Of a stretch of 64,000 nt of DNA, positions 54,306-61,966 are shown piece after piece. Within the stretch, counting starts at the first letter, position 1, and each line of letters opens with the position of its first letter. The notes beneath the pieces were generated by a model. The model saw only the letters and a list, made by a program, of their open reading frames with translations, had not been told where the DNA came from and made no database searches. The stretch is from positions 1-64,000 of the forward strand of contig UCEU01000004.1 of the NCBI GenBank assembly GCA_900471485.1. The letters run 5' to 3'. The stretch is from Hyphomicrobiales bacterium. GTDB taxonomy: Bacteria; Pseudomonadota; Alphaproteobacteria; Rhizobiales; Rhizobiaceae. The translations under genes were made by a program, and so were the position numbers.

Positions 54306-55017
54306 GCTCTTTCCGTTTCTCTCGGCGCTAATGCCGAGGGCGAGCGGGAATATGAAGTGAGCTTTAAGAAAGGATGTATCGGGTCTGACACCGTGAATGC
54401 TGTGTCCGCGCTAATTAAGCGCGCCTATCTAAGTCTGTCGCTTAATTAAATGAAAAGCGTCTTGTTTAAATAACGAGCGAGTCTGATGATGGGTCATGTC
54501 AGATTCCCAACCCAAAAATCGCTTGGGTCGCTTCGTCGAGAAACCGTATCGGCTTTCATACCTCCACCATTGCCGCCCGAGCCGGTGATTGATGTGTTTT
54601 TGGACGGTTCATGGCAAACGCCAAAGATCAAAGCATTGGAGGCTTGACAGAACGCCAGTGAGAGCGGCGGGGTAAGTTTTGTGCCCGTCAGGAGTGGCGG
54701 TGATCGGGAACGCTCTAACTAGCGCAATCTTGTCGTGACAGTGGTCGGCCTCCGGCCCGATCAGGTCATGCAATGAGCGTTGCCCAGCTCTGCGACTTTT
54801 ACGCATTGGCTATTGGAAGACCCTGAGAAAACTATTGGTTGACTTTCGTGGTAAACCCTCTATTTTTAGTTTTATCGATCTTTTGCTTGCCGAGCTTTGT
54901 CTACCGCGCGATTGGCACCGCGCTCTATTCGAACCCTCTCTTTCAAAAATAGTCGTGTCACCGTCCGCGAAGCGCCGCTTCTGCGGTCCTTTAATCTATG
55001 CTTTGAAAGGATTTATC
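54306..55017. other. Non-coding region next to the recombinase
   Basis: About 710 bases with lower GC. It contains the inverted repeat listed at 54412-54448. A 65-codon minus-strand frame at 54609-54806 has no match and no clear start site. No genes supported. The last 100 bases are the cold-shock leader. Confidence 0.4.
54412..54448. repeat. Inverted repeat upstream of the recombinase gene
   Basis: TAATTAAGCG (54412-54421) and CGCTTAATTA (54439-54448) are perfect 10-base arms with a 17-base spacer, about 110 bases upstream of the recombinase start. The shape is like a core recombination site or an operator. Confidence 0.5.
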
Positions 55018-55227
55018 ATGACCACAGGTACAGTAAAATGGTTCAATTCCACTAAGGGCTTCGGCTTCATTCAGCCTGATAACGGCGGCGCTGATGCGTT
55101 CGTCCACATTTCAGCCGTCGAGCGTGCAGGAATGCGCGAAATCATCGAAGGTCAGAAGATCGGCTACGATCTCGAGCGCGACGCCAAGTCAGGCAAGATG
55201 TCCGCCTGCAACCTGCAGGCTGCATAA
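55018..55227 (+). CDS. Cold-shock protein (CspA family), second copy
   Basis: This 69-residue OB-fold protein has KGFGFIQP and DAFVHISAV RNA-binding motifs. It differs from the copy at 18184-18393 at about 17 positions. GAAAGGATTTATC precedes the ATG. A conserved hairpin starts 15 bases after the stop, and a small gene (55343-55525) follows, an arrangement seen with rhizobial csp genes. Confidence 0.92.
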   Translation: MTTGTVKWFNSTKGFGFIQPDNGGADAFVHISAVERAGMREIIEGQKIGYDLERDAKSGKMSACNLQAA

Positions 55228-55241
55228 TTTAAGGTGCTTTG

Positions 55242-55269
55242 CCATTGACCACGGATGTACTGGCAATGG
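55242..55269 (+). ncRNA. Conserved 3' hairpin after cold-shock gene (copy 2)
   Basis: CCATTG (55242-55247), A, CCA, loop CGGATGTAC, TGG, CAATGG (55264-55269). The 16 central bases are identical to those after the other cold-shock gene, while the outer stem differs but still pairs. Confidence 0.55.
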
Positions 55270-55342
55270 GGCAGCGCGTTTGAAGGGCCGGGCCAAGTTG
55301 TCCGGCCTTTTCGCATCTACCCACGAAACCCAAGGAGGTTTC

Positions 55343-55525
55343 ATGACCCCGAGCAAATCTAGGCAGCAGGCCGAGATCGCATTCGACCGCGTTCAATCCC
55401 AGTTCCTCGCGCGCGGCCAAGCCGTCGAGGAGCTTGAGACTGAAGAACAAGCGCGAAAGGCCAAGACACAACGGCTTCGGGAGGCACGGCTCGCTCGTGA
55501 CGAGGCAAGGGATCAAACTCGCTGA
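55343..55525 (+). CDS. Small basic conserved protein
   Basis: This 60-residue helical, charged protein has AEIAFDRVQSQFLARGQAVEELETEEQARKAKTQRLREARLARDEA. It has a strong AAGGAGG site. Related to the 67-residue protein at 3335-3538. Downstream of cspA and possibly on the same mRNA. Function unknown. Confidence 0.6.
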   Translation: MTPSKSRQQAEIAFDRVQSQFLARGQAVEELETEEQARKAKTQRLREARLARDEARDQTR

Positions 55526-55641
55526 GTTAGCTTCGTTTCCGATTTACAGTGACGTGGGGCCTCCAGCGGTGCTCTGCCCGATGTCGCTCCTGTCGCATTG
55601 CCAGCGTCCCAGTTATATCCGCGACAATAGGGGATTTATGC

Positions 55642-55830
55642 ATGTCAAAAGAAAAGCAATTACTGTCCGTCGTTGTTCGATCTGATGAGGAGGGTCATTG
55701 GGTGGAATGGAATAACGACGGCGCCACCGGATCGTTGGGACCATACCAGAGCGAAAAGATGTCCGATGACGTGCGCACTGCCAAAGAACGCGAGTTCACT
55801 GAAAACGCGGGTGACATCAACGACGCTTGA
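55642..55830 (+). CDS. Small acidic hypothetical protein
   Basis: This 62-residue protein begins MSKEKQLLSVVVRSDEEGHWVEWNNDGATGSLGPYQS and continues as a charged helix (KMSDDVRTAKEREFTENAG). It looks like a compact beta-hairpin plus helix. GGGGAT lies before the ATG, a weak site. No family recognised. Confidence 0.5.
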   Translation: MSKEKQLLSVVVRSDEEGHWVEWNNDGATGSLGPYQSEKMSDDVRTAKEREFTENAGDINDA

Positions 55831-55880
55831 GAAGAGGTAAACGGCACGGGGTGTGATCGCCTGCCTTTTGCCAAGCCGTC

Positions 55881-56249
55881 TCAGTCCGTCAACATTCCGC
55901 GAATCATAGCCACGACATCGGCACAAACATAAGGTTTTGTCACGAAGGGGGAGCCGTGGGGAAGCTGCCCGACTTCTGGCTGACGGTAGCCGGACGTCAC
56001 AATGATTTTGATCGGCGGCCAGCGATCGCGCACGAATGATGCGAATTTCAGACCGTGCATGCTTCCCAGCATGTTCACGTCAGTGAATACCAGCCGGGTC
56101 TCTGGATGGCCTTCAAGGACCGCGATCGCCTCGTCTGCGCTCCCAGCCTCAAACACGACGAAACCTTCGTCTTCGAGCTCCGCGGTGATTGACAGACGAA
56201 GAAGTGGTTCGTCATCGACAACGAGTACAATTACTGGGTCCTTTGGCAC
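55881..56249 (-). CDS. Single-domain response regulator
   Basis: This 122-residue receiver has VLVVDDEPLLR, phospho-acceptor Asp in LVFTDVNMLGSM, Thr/Ser in IIVTSG and Lys in FVTKPY: complete receiver residues. No output domain. It belongs to the same type as the one at 19424-19837. An EcfG-type promoter lies 69 bases upstream of the ATG. Single receivers of this type in rhizobia often feed into the general stress response. Confidence 0.88.
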   Translation of the reverse strand: MPKDPVIVLVVDDEPLLRLSITAELEDEGFVVFEAGSADEAIAVLEGHPETRLVFTDVNMLGSMHGLKFASFVRDRWPPIKIIVTSGYRQPEVGQLPHGSPFVTKPYVCADVVAMIRGMLTD

Positions 56250-56565
56250 GCGCAGCTCGCTTCTCTAAAAGAGTATGCTCCCGAGGCTTAGCGCGAGCTT
56301 AATACCTAAGCGAGCATAACTAGCCCTACCGTTCAAAGTTCCAGCGGCGGGCGTCGCTTTTATAAGAAAGTCGCCGCCGTTCTATGCTACCGGTTCGCAA
56401 GGTCAGGTGTACTTGCGCTTTGCCTTCGGCTTAAAGGCTACCAGCAGCGATTTCAGCTCGCACCCTTCGAGCGGGTTCGTCCACATCGACTGACGGCTTT
56501 CTCGTCGCGAGTGCCTATTCTATGCTCGGATCAAAGAAATCACCCCAGTCCGGGCGAACTCTCAG
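56250..56565. other. Intergenic, no gene recognised
   Basis: About 315 bases holding the receiver's candidate promoter (56318-56342). The rest has no supported gene. Confidence 0.4.
56318..56342 (-). promoter_or_regulatory. Candidate EcfG/RpoE2-type promoter
   Basis: GGAAC at 56342-56338, 18 bases, TT at 56319-56318 on the minus strand, 69 bases upstream of the receiver start. Confidence 0.5.
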
Positions 56566-56838
56566 TTATTGAAGAGTCTTGCCGATTTCTCCGACTTCGA
56601 ACCGCGCTAGCAGTCCAGCGGCCTCCCTGATCACGGAAGTGGCCGCGTCGGAGAAATCCGCAGCAATCTGGACTTGGTTGACACGAATCTCGTCGGAAAG
56701 CTTGTGAAGCATCTTCCATATTGGGTCGCCCTCGTGGTGAGCGATCGATGCGGAAACATCAAGGCGATTGACAAGGTTGCCCAAAACGATCTCTCGCTGC
56801 TCAATGCTCATATGTTGAAAGCGAATGGCCTCGGACAT
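56566..56838 (-). CDS. Unrecognised small protein, family A copy 1
   Basis: This 90-residue soluble, mainly helical protein has QHMSIEQREIVLGNLVNRLDVSASIAHHEGDPIWKMLHKLSDEI. It is paralogous to the 89-residue protein at 59211-59480: they share F-x-x-M-(S/T)-I-x-x-R, SASIAHHEGDPIWK versus SAAIAQHDGDPIWK and a C-terminal VIREAAGLLARFE versus VVRTAVRLLSEFE. The family is not known to me. A weak CGGAGCG lies before the ATG. It is downstream of a family-B gene on the same strand. Confidence 0.6.
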   Translation of the reverse strand: MSEAIRFQHMSIEQREIVLGNLVNRLDVSASIAHHEGDPIWKMLHKLSDEIRVNQVQIAADFSDAATSVIREAAGLLARFEVGEIGKTLQ

Positions 56839-56997
56839 GATCGCGCTCCGTATTGGGTGCTGTCCGAAAATTGACCGAGAGATGGGTGACAACCATTCTC
56901 CGAAAAGCATTGACAATGAGATAACGCTTAGCGAGGCGATTTCAACTGGAGGAATGACCAGTGTCCAGGGTTCCAGACGATTGTTTTGCGTTGTCGT

Positions 56998-57279
56998 TTA
57001 ATCGCACCAGTCGAAAGCGTTTCTGCCGGATAGCTCCACGTGTTCCTTGAGATAGAAGAAAACCTCTCCCTCGATGGAACTCACGATCGTCTCATACTCG
57101 CCTATGTCCGACAATGGAGCGGAACTGTTCCTCAATCGTCCCAGATGAAGTACGGCAAGGCTATAACACTCGAGCAATTCGGCAACTGTGTGCCGCGCGC
57201 TTCTGAACCGTCTGATCTGCGGAAGCTTCATTGCAAGAAGCGCCCAGCCGTGGGTACTATGATCGATGCCTGTTCTCAT
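56998..57279 (-). CDS. Unrecognised small protein, family B copy 1
   Basis: This 93-residue protein begins MRTGIDHSTHGWALLAMKLPQIRRFRSARHTVAELLECYSLAVLHLGRLR. It is paralogous to the protein at 59477-59755 (IDHAAHGWALLAFRLPEIRPF ... MCANYSITVLNARKLR). Conserved His/Gly/Trp near the start and a C-terminal acidic helix. Its mRNA continues into the family-A gene about 160 bases downstream. Function unknown. Confidence 0.6.
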   Translation of the reverse strand: MRTGIDHSTHGWALLAMKLPQIRRFRSARHTVAELLECYSLAVLHLGRLRNSSAPLSDIGEYETIVSSIEGEVFFYLKEHVELSGRNAFDWCD

Positions 57280-57497
57280 GCACTGTCATATAATTGGGCT
57301 ATCGTGACATGTTACTAAAGTATTCATTGAGATCAAGAGCTACCTAGGTGCGTAAGCGAATGTTTACGCCTGAACTGGCGCTAAGGGGGTTGCATTCCAT
57401 ATGTCGACGGATCCGACCGATAGCGCCGGCTAGTCGCCAGTTTCAACTAGAGCCGTCGACGATGTTGGAACACCCGCAAGTCCCGAAAGCCGTCCGA

Positions 57498-57902
57498 TCA
57501 CTGTTTCGACGGGACCCTGATATCGCCCGCCGGCACAACGATTCCGGCATAAGCTGCCAATGATCCGTCTTTCCGGTGAAATGCCCTGCCGAAAGATGCG
57601 ACGTGCGTGTATTTACCGTTGGTTCCCATAACTCGGTACACGTGCTGCTGTGGAACATCGGCCACGATAGCCTCTGTTATTGCCTGAGATAGCCCGGCTT
57701 TGTCTTCCGGGTGAACCCGCACAAGGTAGGTCTCGATGGGCAGGCCGTGTTTGGCTTCTCGGGGGTCGAGACCGAATAGGGTTGCCAAGGCACTATCTGC
57801 AAACACGACGTTGTTTTCGACGTCCCAGTTGAAAATGCCGGAGTCCGTTGTCTCCTCGAGCGAGGCGCGGACAGAAAAGACCTTTTCAAGACCGGACGAC
57901 AT
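57498..57902 (-). CDS. PAS domain protein
   Basis: This 134-residue single PAS domain (PAS_3 type) has SGIFNWDVENNVVFADSALATLFGLDPREA, IETYLVRVHPEDKAGL and the C-terminal HVYRVMGTNGKYTHVASFGRAFHRKDG. No kinase, cyclase or effector is attached. Such orphan PAS proteins act as partner-binding sensors. Upstream of the 90/93-residue genes on the same strand, but about 220 bases away from B. Confidence 0.8.
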   Translation of the reverse strand: MSSGLEKVFSVRASLEETTDSGIFNWDVENNVVFADSALATLFGLDPREAKHGLPIETYLVRVHPEDKAGLSQAITEAIVADVPQQHVYRVMGTNGKYTHVASFGRAFHRKDGSLAAYAGIVVPAGDIRVPSKQ

Positions 57903-58009
57903 CTCGCTTCACTCCATATGCTTCAGGGAAGCTAATGCTGAGTCAAGCAACTTCAAGAAGCAGTGCCGGCTGAAAACCGCAACCGTAAAGCTTAGCCTCT
58001 AAAACCGGG

Positions 58010-58393
58010 AGCAAGGTGGTCATGCCGCCGGGCTGCGCACCACAATATTGGTCGGCCCGGCGGCCTGCATAGCGATGATCCAGGCGAACCTCCTGCTTTC
58101 CACCAGCCTATCGCCAACGTATCGATGGACATCCTGCGCTTCCGCTTCGCATCTTGACCGGCGCCGGCTTCATCGGCGGCGGTGCCAGCCTCAGGCGCGG
58201 CGATATCGCCACCGGGTTGACGAAGGCGGCAAAGCTCTGGGTGATAACCGCCATCGGCCTTTCCTTCGGCGGCGGCCAGATCATTGTCGTCGCCGTCGGG
58301 ACGGTCGTCGCCCTCGCCGTCCTTTCGCCGCTGAAGCACGTCCCCGGCTGGCTCGCGTGCGAGCAAATGAGTTCGGTCACGGGAGTCTTCTGA
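58010..58393 (+). pseudogene. mgtC pseudogene fragment
   Basis: Forward frames encode GGHAAGLRTTILVGPAACIAMIQANLLLSTSL, a frameshift near 58120, then ILTGAGFIGGGASLRRGDIATGLTKAAKLWVITAIGLSFGGGQIIVVAVGTVVALAVLSPLKHVPGWLACEQ before a stop. This is the middle part of the mgtC-like gene at 8509-9192 with both ends missing. The two copies are in inverted orientation, about 49 kb apart. Confidence 0.85.
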
Positions 58394-58434
58394 AGAAACC
58401 GTACGCTCAAGATAGTCGCCGGCAGCGAAACATT

Positions 58435-58978
58435 AGTTGCTCCAGATAGTCGCAGATCATCCTGGGGCCGAAATTCTCGGCGGAAACGCGGGGTCAGTTC
58501 TCAGCGGCAATCAGCACTCACGGCCTTCCCCTCAGGACGAGCCAACTGCAAGACTGTTGATGACGCCTTCGGTCACCTGCATCGCCACAACGAGAAATCC
58601 GATGACTCCGAAGATTCGGTCGCGACGTTTGCCGAAGCCCCTCGGGGGTGTCGGCATGCGTGGTCTTTTCCTTGATTGATGCTCCCAGTGCTTGCGACCT
58701 GTCGTATGGCGCGTCAGCAGAGCCAAGTCGCGTAAGGGATTATACCCTCGTCGACGTAGAGGCACGTCTCGTGCTCTCTTCCATCTCTGACCCAACCGCG
58801 CGCGGCGCCCGTCGGCTGAGGTGCTTGTTTCGGAGCTGAGAGGATCGACGCATGAGCATGGTGATATAAGCGTTAGGTCATTCGCGTGGAATGGCGTATG
58901 CTTTGTTGTCGGCCCTATTCTTTCCGGGCAGAGCCGATTGGGAGATTATATGCGCTCTTGCCTCAGGTAGGAGCCGAT
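58435..58978. other. Intergenic with repeat scar
   Basis: About 540 bases. Near 58472-58522 lies a sequence also found near 60412-60468. No gene is supported by family or start site. Confidence 0.4.
58472..58522. repeat. Diverged short repeat, copy 1
   Basis: AATTCTCGGCGGAAACGCGG followed by GGTCAGTTCTCAGCGG, then CAATCAGCACTC. The same order with about ten changes occurs at 60412-60468. The shape recalls the end of an insertion sequence, but no transposase remains. Confidence 0.45.
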
Positions 58979-59218
58979 ATGATTGAAAATCGCCTTGTAG
59001 ACAAAGTCGCCCCCGTGGCAGCCACAGCCGTTGCTAGGCAGACCACTCCGCCAGCTCAAAGCAAGCTCCATAAGTACGCCATCAGCGGAGTTCCTACTGG
59101 CGAGCGCGTTCACACAAAGGTTCACCCGACAATCGATTTGAGGCGCAGGCTGGCTGCAAGCCTTCAGCCTTCCCGTTCTGCTCCCGTCGAAAAGGCTCGG
59201 GTGGAAAAGAATGACTGA
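58979..59218 (+). CDS. Unrecognised small protein, first gene of a three-gene operon
   Basis: This 79-residue, basic, probably disordered protein (VAPVAATAVARQTTPPAQSKLHKYAISGVPTGERVHTKVHPTIDLRRRLAASLQPSRSAPVEKARVEK) shows no membrane segment and no known motif. Its stop overlaps the start of the family-A gene (8 bases), so it is coupled to A and B. It has no relative next to copy 1. Confidence 0.5.
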   Translation: MIENRLVDKVAPVAATAVARQTTPPAQSKLHKYAISGVPTGERVHTKVHPTIDLRRRLAASLQPSRSAPVEKARVEKND

Positions 59219-59480
59219 TGCCTTGCCTTTTGAGCAAATGACGATCGGCGAGAGAACGGCTGTCCTCACCAGTCTGGCTCAACATCTGCAGATTTCGGCA
59301 GCAATTGCTCAACATGACGGAGACCCGATTTGGAAGTTCATGTCAGAGCTGGCCGTGCGGCTGGAGGGAAGCCGCGACGAGGTTGCCGCTGACCTCCAAC
59401 GTGGCAAAGAGGTTGTGCGTACAGCCGTTAGACTGTTGAGTGAATTTGAGCTGCACAGACCGAGAGGTTCGGTCCATTGA
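59211..59480 (+). CDS. Unrecognised small protein, family A copy 2
   Basis: This 89-residue helical protein has ALPFEQMTIGERTAVLTSLAQHLQISAAIAQHDGDPIWKFMSELAVRLEGSRDEVAADLQRG. The central AQHDGDPIWK matches AHHEGDPIWK of copy 1 (56566-56838). It overlaps the upstream gene by 8 bases and the following family-B gene by 4 bases (TTGA), so expression is tightly coupled. Function unknown. Confidence 0.65.
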   Translation: MTDALPFEQMTIGERTAVLTSLAQHLQISAAIAQHDGDPIWKFMSELAVRLEGSRDEVAADLQRGKEVVRTAVRLLSEFELHRPRGSVH

Positions 59481-59755
59481 TCTCTAAATCAACGAGCGAG
59501 ATAGATCATGCCGCCCACGGTTGGGCGCTGCTAGCTTTTAGACTCCCAGAAATTCGACCATTTGCACGACGTTCGGAAGTTCGCACTGCTGTTTCGGAAA
59601 TGTGTGCGAACTACAGTATCACTGTGTTGAATGCGCGAAAGCTTCGGATTGTGAAGTCTGATTCTGGAAGCGTCGAACAGTACGAAGCCTTGCTTCTGGA
59701 AATAGAGAACGAGGTTGGATTCTTCGTACGAGAGTTTGCCCACCAATCAGTCTGA
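59477..59755 (+). CDS. Unrecognised small protein, family B copy 2
   Basis: This 92-residue protein begins TSEIDHAAHGWALLAFRLPEIRPFARRSEVRTAVSEMCANYSITVLNARKLR and ends with an acidic hydrophobic helix (YEALLLEIENEVGFFVREF). It is a clear paralogue of 56998-57279. It starts with a TTG overlapping the family-A stop. Together A and B look like partner proteins, for example a regulator complex or a toxin-antitoxin-like pair, but there is no direct sequence evidence for either. Confidence 0.62.
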   Translation: MISKSTSEIDHAAHGWALLAFRLPEIRPFARRSEVRTAVSEMCANYSITVLNARKLRIVKSDSGSVEQYEALLLEIENEVGFFVREFAHQSV

Positions 59756-59861
59756 CAGGTCTGTCCGTTTGGTTTCAGAGTCATTTAGAGTGTTGCCGTT
59801 CAGCACTCGACTCCCTTGTGATCTGGTGTCTTCATAGGCTACTAGATGCGGGGATCGGCCA

Positions 59862-59990
59862 ATGTATTACGAGTGGGACCAACGCAAAGCTAATCGGCGA
59901 TTTCTTATCAAGTTTGCAGCGGTTTGGCTCGGTGCCATAGCGGTGGCCGCGCTGCCGGTTTGTTGGTTGGTTCAGGAAACGGTCTTCTGA
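59862..59990 (+). CDS. Small membrane protein (42 residues)
   Basis: A short frame with a basic N-terminus (YYEWDQRKANRRFLIK) and one hydrophobic helix (FAAVWLGAIAVAALPVCWLV). Only a weak GGGGAT lies before the ATG. The layout, basic then hydrophobic, equals the 48-residue product at 30330-30476. A strong terminator follows about 110 bases later. Confidence 0.4.
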   Translation: MYYEWDQRKANRRFLIKFAAVWLGAIAVAALPVCWLVQETVF

Positions 59991-60098
59991 GTGGCTACGC
60001 CTTTTGTAGCCGATGCGCCCTGCAGCTGTTAGTGTTCTATTGGGTGCGACCGAGATGAGGTCCAGTTACCATATTGTGTAAAGTCTGTAGTGAGTCGG

Positions 60099-60128
60099 CC
60101 CGCCACCACCCCCTGGCGGGCTTTTTTT
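60099..60128 (+). terminator. Rho-independent terminator
   Basis: CCCGCCA (60099-60105), 8-base loop, TGGCGGG (60114-60120), C, then seven T (60122-60128). A strong stem plus T run on the plus strand. It may end the transcript of the 42-residue gene or a small RNA. Confidence 0.85.
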
Positions 60129-60747
60129 GAGGGGCCGTGTACACACCGTACCCGGCCATTGAGCAACGCCCACAAACGCTTGTGGTGCGCCGCATATCCA
60201 CAAGCGCCCATCACTTTGACGGACTGATAGTTGAAGAACCGGCTCGGCAATTCTACCTGTGTATATCGCGAAAACCACCATTGCGAAGCAGCCGCTCTGC
60301 CTGAGGGCGGGTCACCGGGCGCCCTCGGTTCAAGCTGCTGCCAGTGCTCATGTTGGTGCCGATTGGAGCGCTGGCTTCCCGCACAACAGAAAGCGGCGAT
60401 GCAAATAAGCCAATTCTCGGCGCAAATCCCGGGTCAGCTCTCAGTGCAAATCAAAAGCACTCGACGCAGATTCGAGCACTTTAACCACTCTAGCGGTCCA
60501 GGTTTATAACCGCGAGCGATTTCAGCTGCATAGGCGCTCGAAAGCAAGGGAACTTGGGTTCCAGCCTCTTCACGGCAAGATGATCATATTTGGGTCCCAT
60601 CCGAAGAGGACGGGAGATAAACGCTGCGCGACCGATGGTGCATCGGAAGGGGCGGTTTTAAGCGCGAGTAGAAGCCAGCCCTTAGTGTTCGTTGCCGTGT
60701 GCGATATAGAAAGAATCCACTTGCCAACCCATAAAAGTCTGTTAAAA
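60129..60747. other. Intergenic after the terminator
   Basis: About 620 bases with no supported gene. It holds the second copy of the short repeat (60412-60468). Confidence 0.4.
60412..60468. repeat. Diverged short repeat, copy 2
   Basis: AATTCTCGGCGCAAATCCCG then GGTCAGCTCTCAGTGC, then AAATCAAAAGCACTC, in the same order as 58472-58522. The two copies flank the three-gene operon with families A and B. Confidence 0.45.
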
Positions 60748-60763
60748 CGATTTACGTAAATCG
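60748..60763. promoter_or_regulatory. LacI-type operator
   Basis: CGATTTACGTAAATCG is a perfect 16-base palindrome 37 bases upstream of the regulator's ATG, the size and CG centre typical of LacI-family sites. Confidence 0.65.
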
Positions 60764-60799
60764 ATTTTCGTGCGTGGTCTGCAGGAGGAGGCAGGCGAT

Positions 60800-61825
60800 A
60801 TGGTTGTCTCAATTAAAGATGTTGCCCAGAGGGCAGGGGTCTCTCCTGGAACCGTATCAAACGTCTTCAGCGGTAATCGAGCGGTCAAGGTCGACCTCAT
60901 CGAACGCGTTCGAACTGCAGCGGCTGAACTTGGTTACCAGCCAGACCGCGCTGCTTCCCAACTGCGCGCGGGTAAAGCGAAAGTCGTTGCTGCGCTCGTC
61001 CCCGATTTGAATAACCCGTTTTTCACCACTCTGATCGCCGCCATCGAAGCGAGTGTCCGCGGGGAAGGGTACGATATCATCGTCTCAAGCTCCCACGGCA
61101 ATGCAGACGAAGAGGCCAGCCGGCTTTCCGCTTTGCTTGGCTGGAAACCTGCCGGGGTAGTCATCATCCCCTGCACAGACGAATTTACCAGCCGCGAACT
61201 TCTTGCGAGCAGTGGTGTGCCCTTCGTAGTCGCCGACCGCGTCCCATCTTTGTTCGACGGCGATGCTGTGACCGTCGACAATGTTGATGCTGGTGAAAAG
61301 GCGGCGGAACACCTGGTCGCTCTCGGTCATCGCCGGTTTGTCGTCGCCGCCTCCTCGATGAAGCTGCAGAACATTCGCGAGCGCTGCGAAGGGATTGAAG
61401 CGGTCCTTATTAGGGAAGGCTTCCCAGCTCCGACGCTCATTGAGGTGGGCCTTGATTTCGATACTGCTGCTGACCGGCTTGGCACGTTCATGGCAGGCGA
61501 GCGCCAAGCGACCGCGTTCATCGCGCTGACGAACTTCGCGACGTTGGGAATTCTTGCCTCGGCAAACAAAAACGGAGTGTCGGTCCCACGAGACATCTCA
61601 GTGATGGGCTTCGACGACTATTCGTGGATGCACGCCTTCAATCCGCCACTGACCGCTATCCGGCAGCCAGTAGAAGATATGGGACGGGCTATCTGGAACA
61701 GGCTGCGTGGCCATCTCAACGATGAGGATGAGCCGGCCGCGCGGGAGAAATTATTGTGTGACTTGGTTGTCCGAGCGTCGACAGGCGCGCCGACAACCGA
61801 AGTGGGTAAGCTTCGCACAGCGTAA
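60800..61825 (+). CDS. LacI family transcriptional regulator
   Basis: This 341-residue regulator has an N-terminal HTH (SIKDVAQRAGVSPGTVSNVFSGNRAVK), the hinge helix (AASQLRAGKAKVVAALVPDLNNPFF) and a ribose-binding-protein-type sensor domain (VADRVPSLFDGDAVTVDN, FIALTNFATLGILASANKNGVSVPRDISVMGFDDYSWM). The ATG at 60800 has GGAGGAGGC upstream. The palindrome CGATTTACGTAAATCG lies just upstream, so it represses itself and probably the ABC operon that follows. Inducer: a sugar, unknown. Confidence 0.9.
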   Translation: MVVSIKDVAQRAGVSPGTVSNVFSGNRAVKVDLIERVRTAAAELGYQPDRAASQLRAGKAKVVAALVPDLNNPFFTTLIAAIEASVRGEGYDIIVSSSHGNADEEASRLSALLGWKPAGVVIIPCTDEFTSRELLASSGVPFVVADRVPSLFDGDAVTVDNVDAGEKAAEHLVALGHRRFVVAASSMKLQNIRERCEGIEAVLIREGFPAPTLIEVGLDFDTAADRLGTFMAGERQATAFIALTNFATLGILASANKNGVSVPRDISVMGFDDYSWMHAFNPPLTAIRQPVEDMGRAIWNRLRGHLNDEDEPAAREKLLCDLVVRASTGAPTTEVGKLRTA

Positions 61826-61966
61826 CGAGAACCGCGCGGAGATAAGCGTTACCAACCGAAGATCAATGTGGTGGAGCGATTCACCGCACAGGAAAGGCTT
61901 TGTCGACGTGCGGGCGCGCCGTCGCAAGCCATGGGAGAGCGCGCCTTAAATCTGGAGGAGTACCAC

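Noticed and set aside
54609-54806. 65-codon frame on the minus strand as a gene
   Set aside because: No match, no ribosome-binding site, and codon pattern unlike the neighbours.
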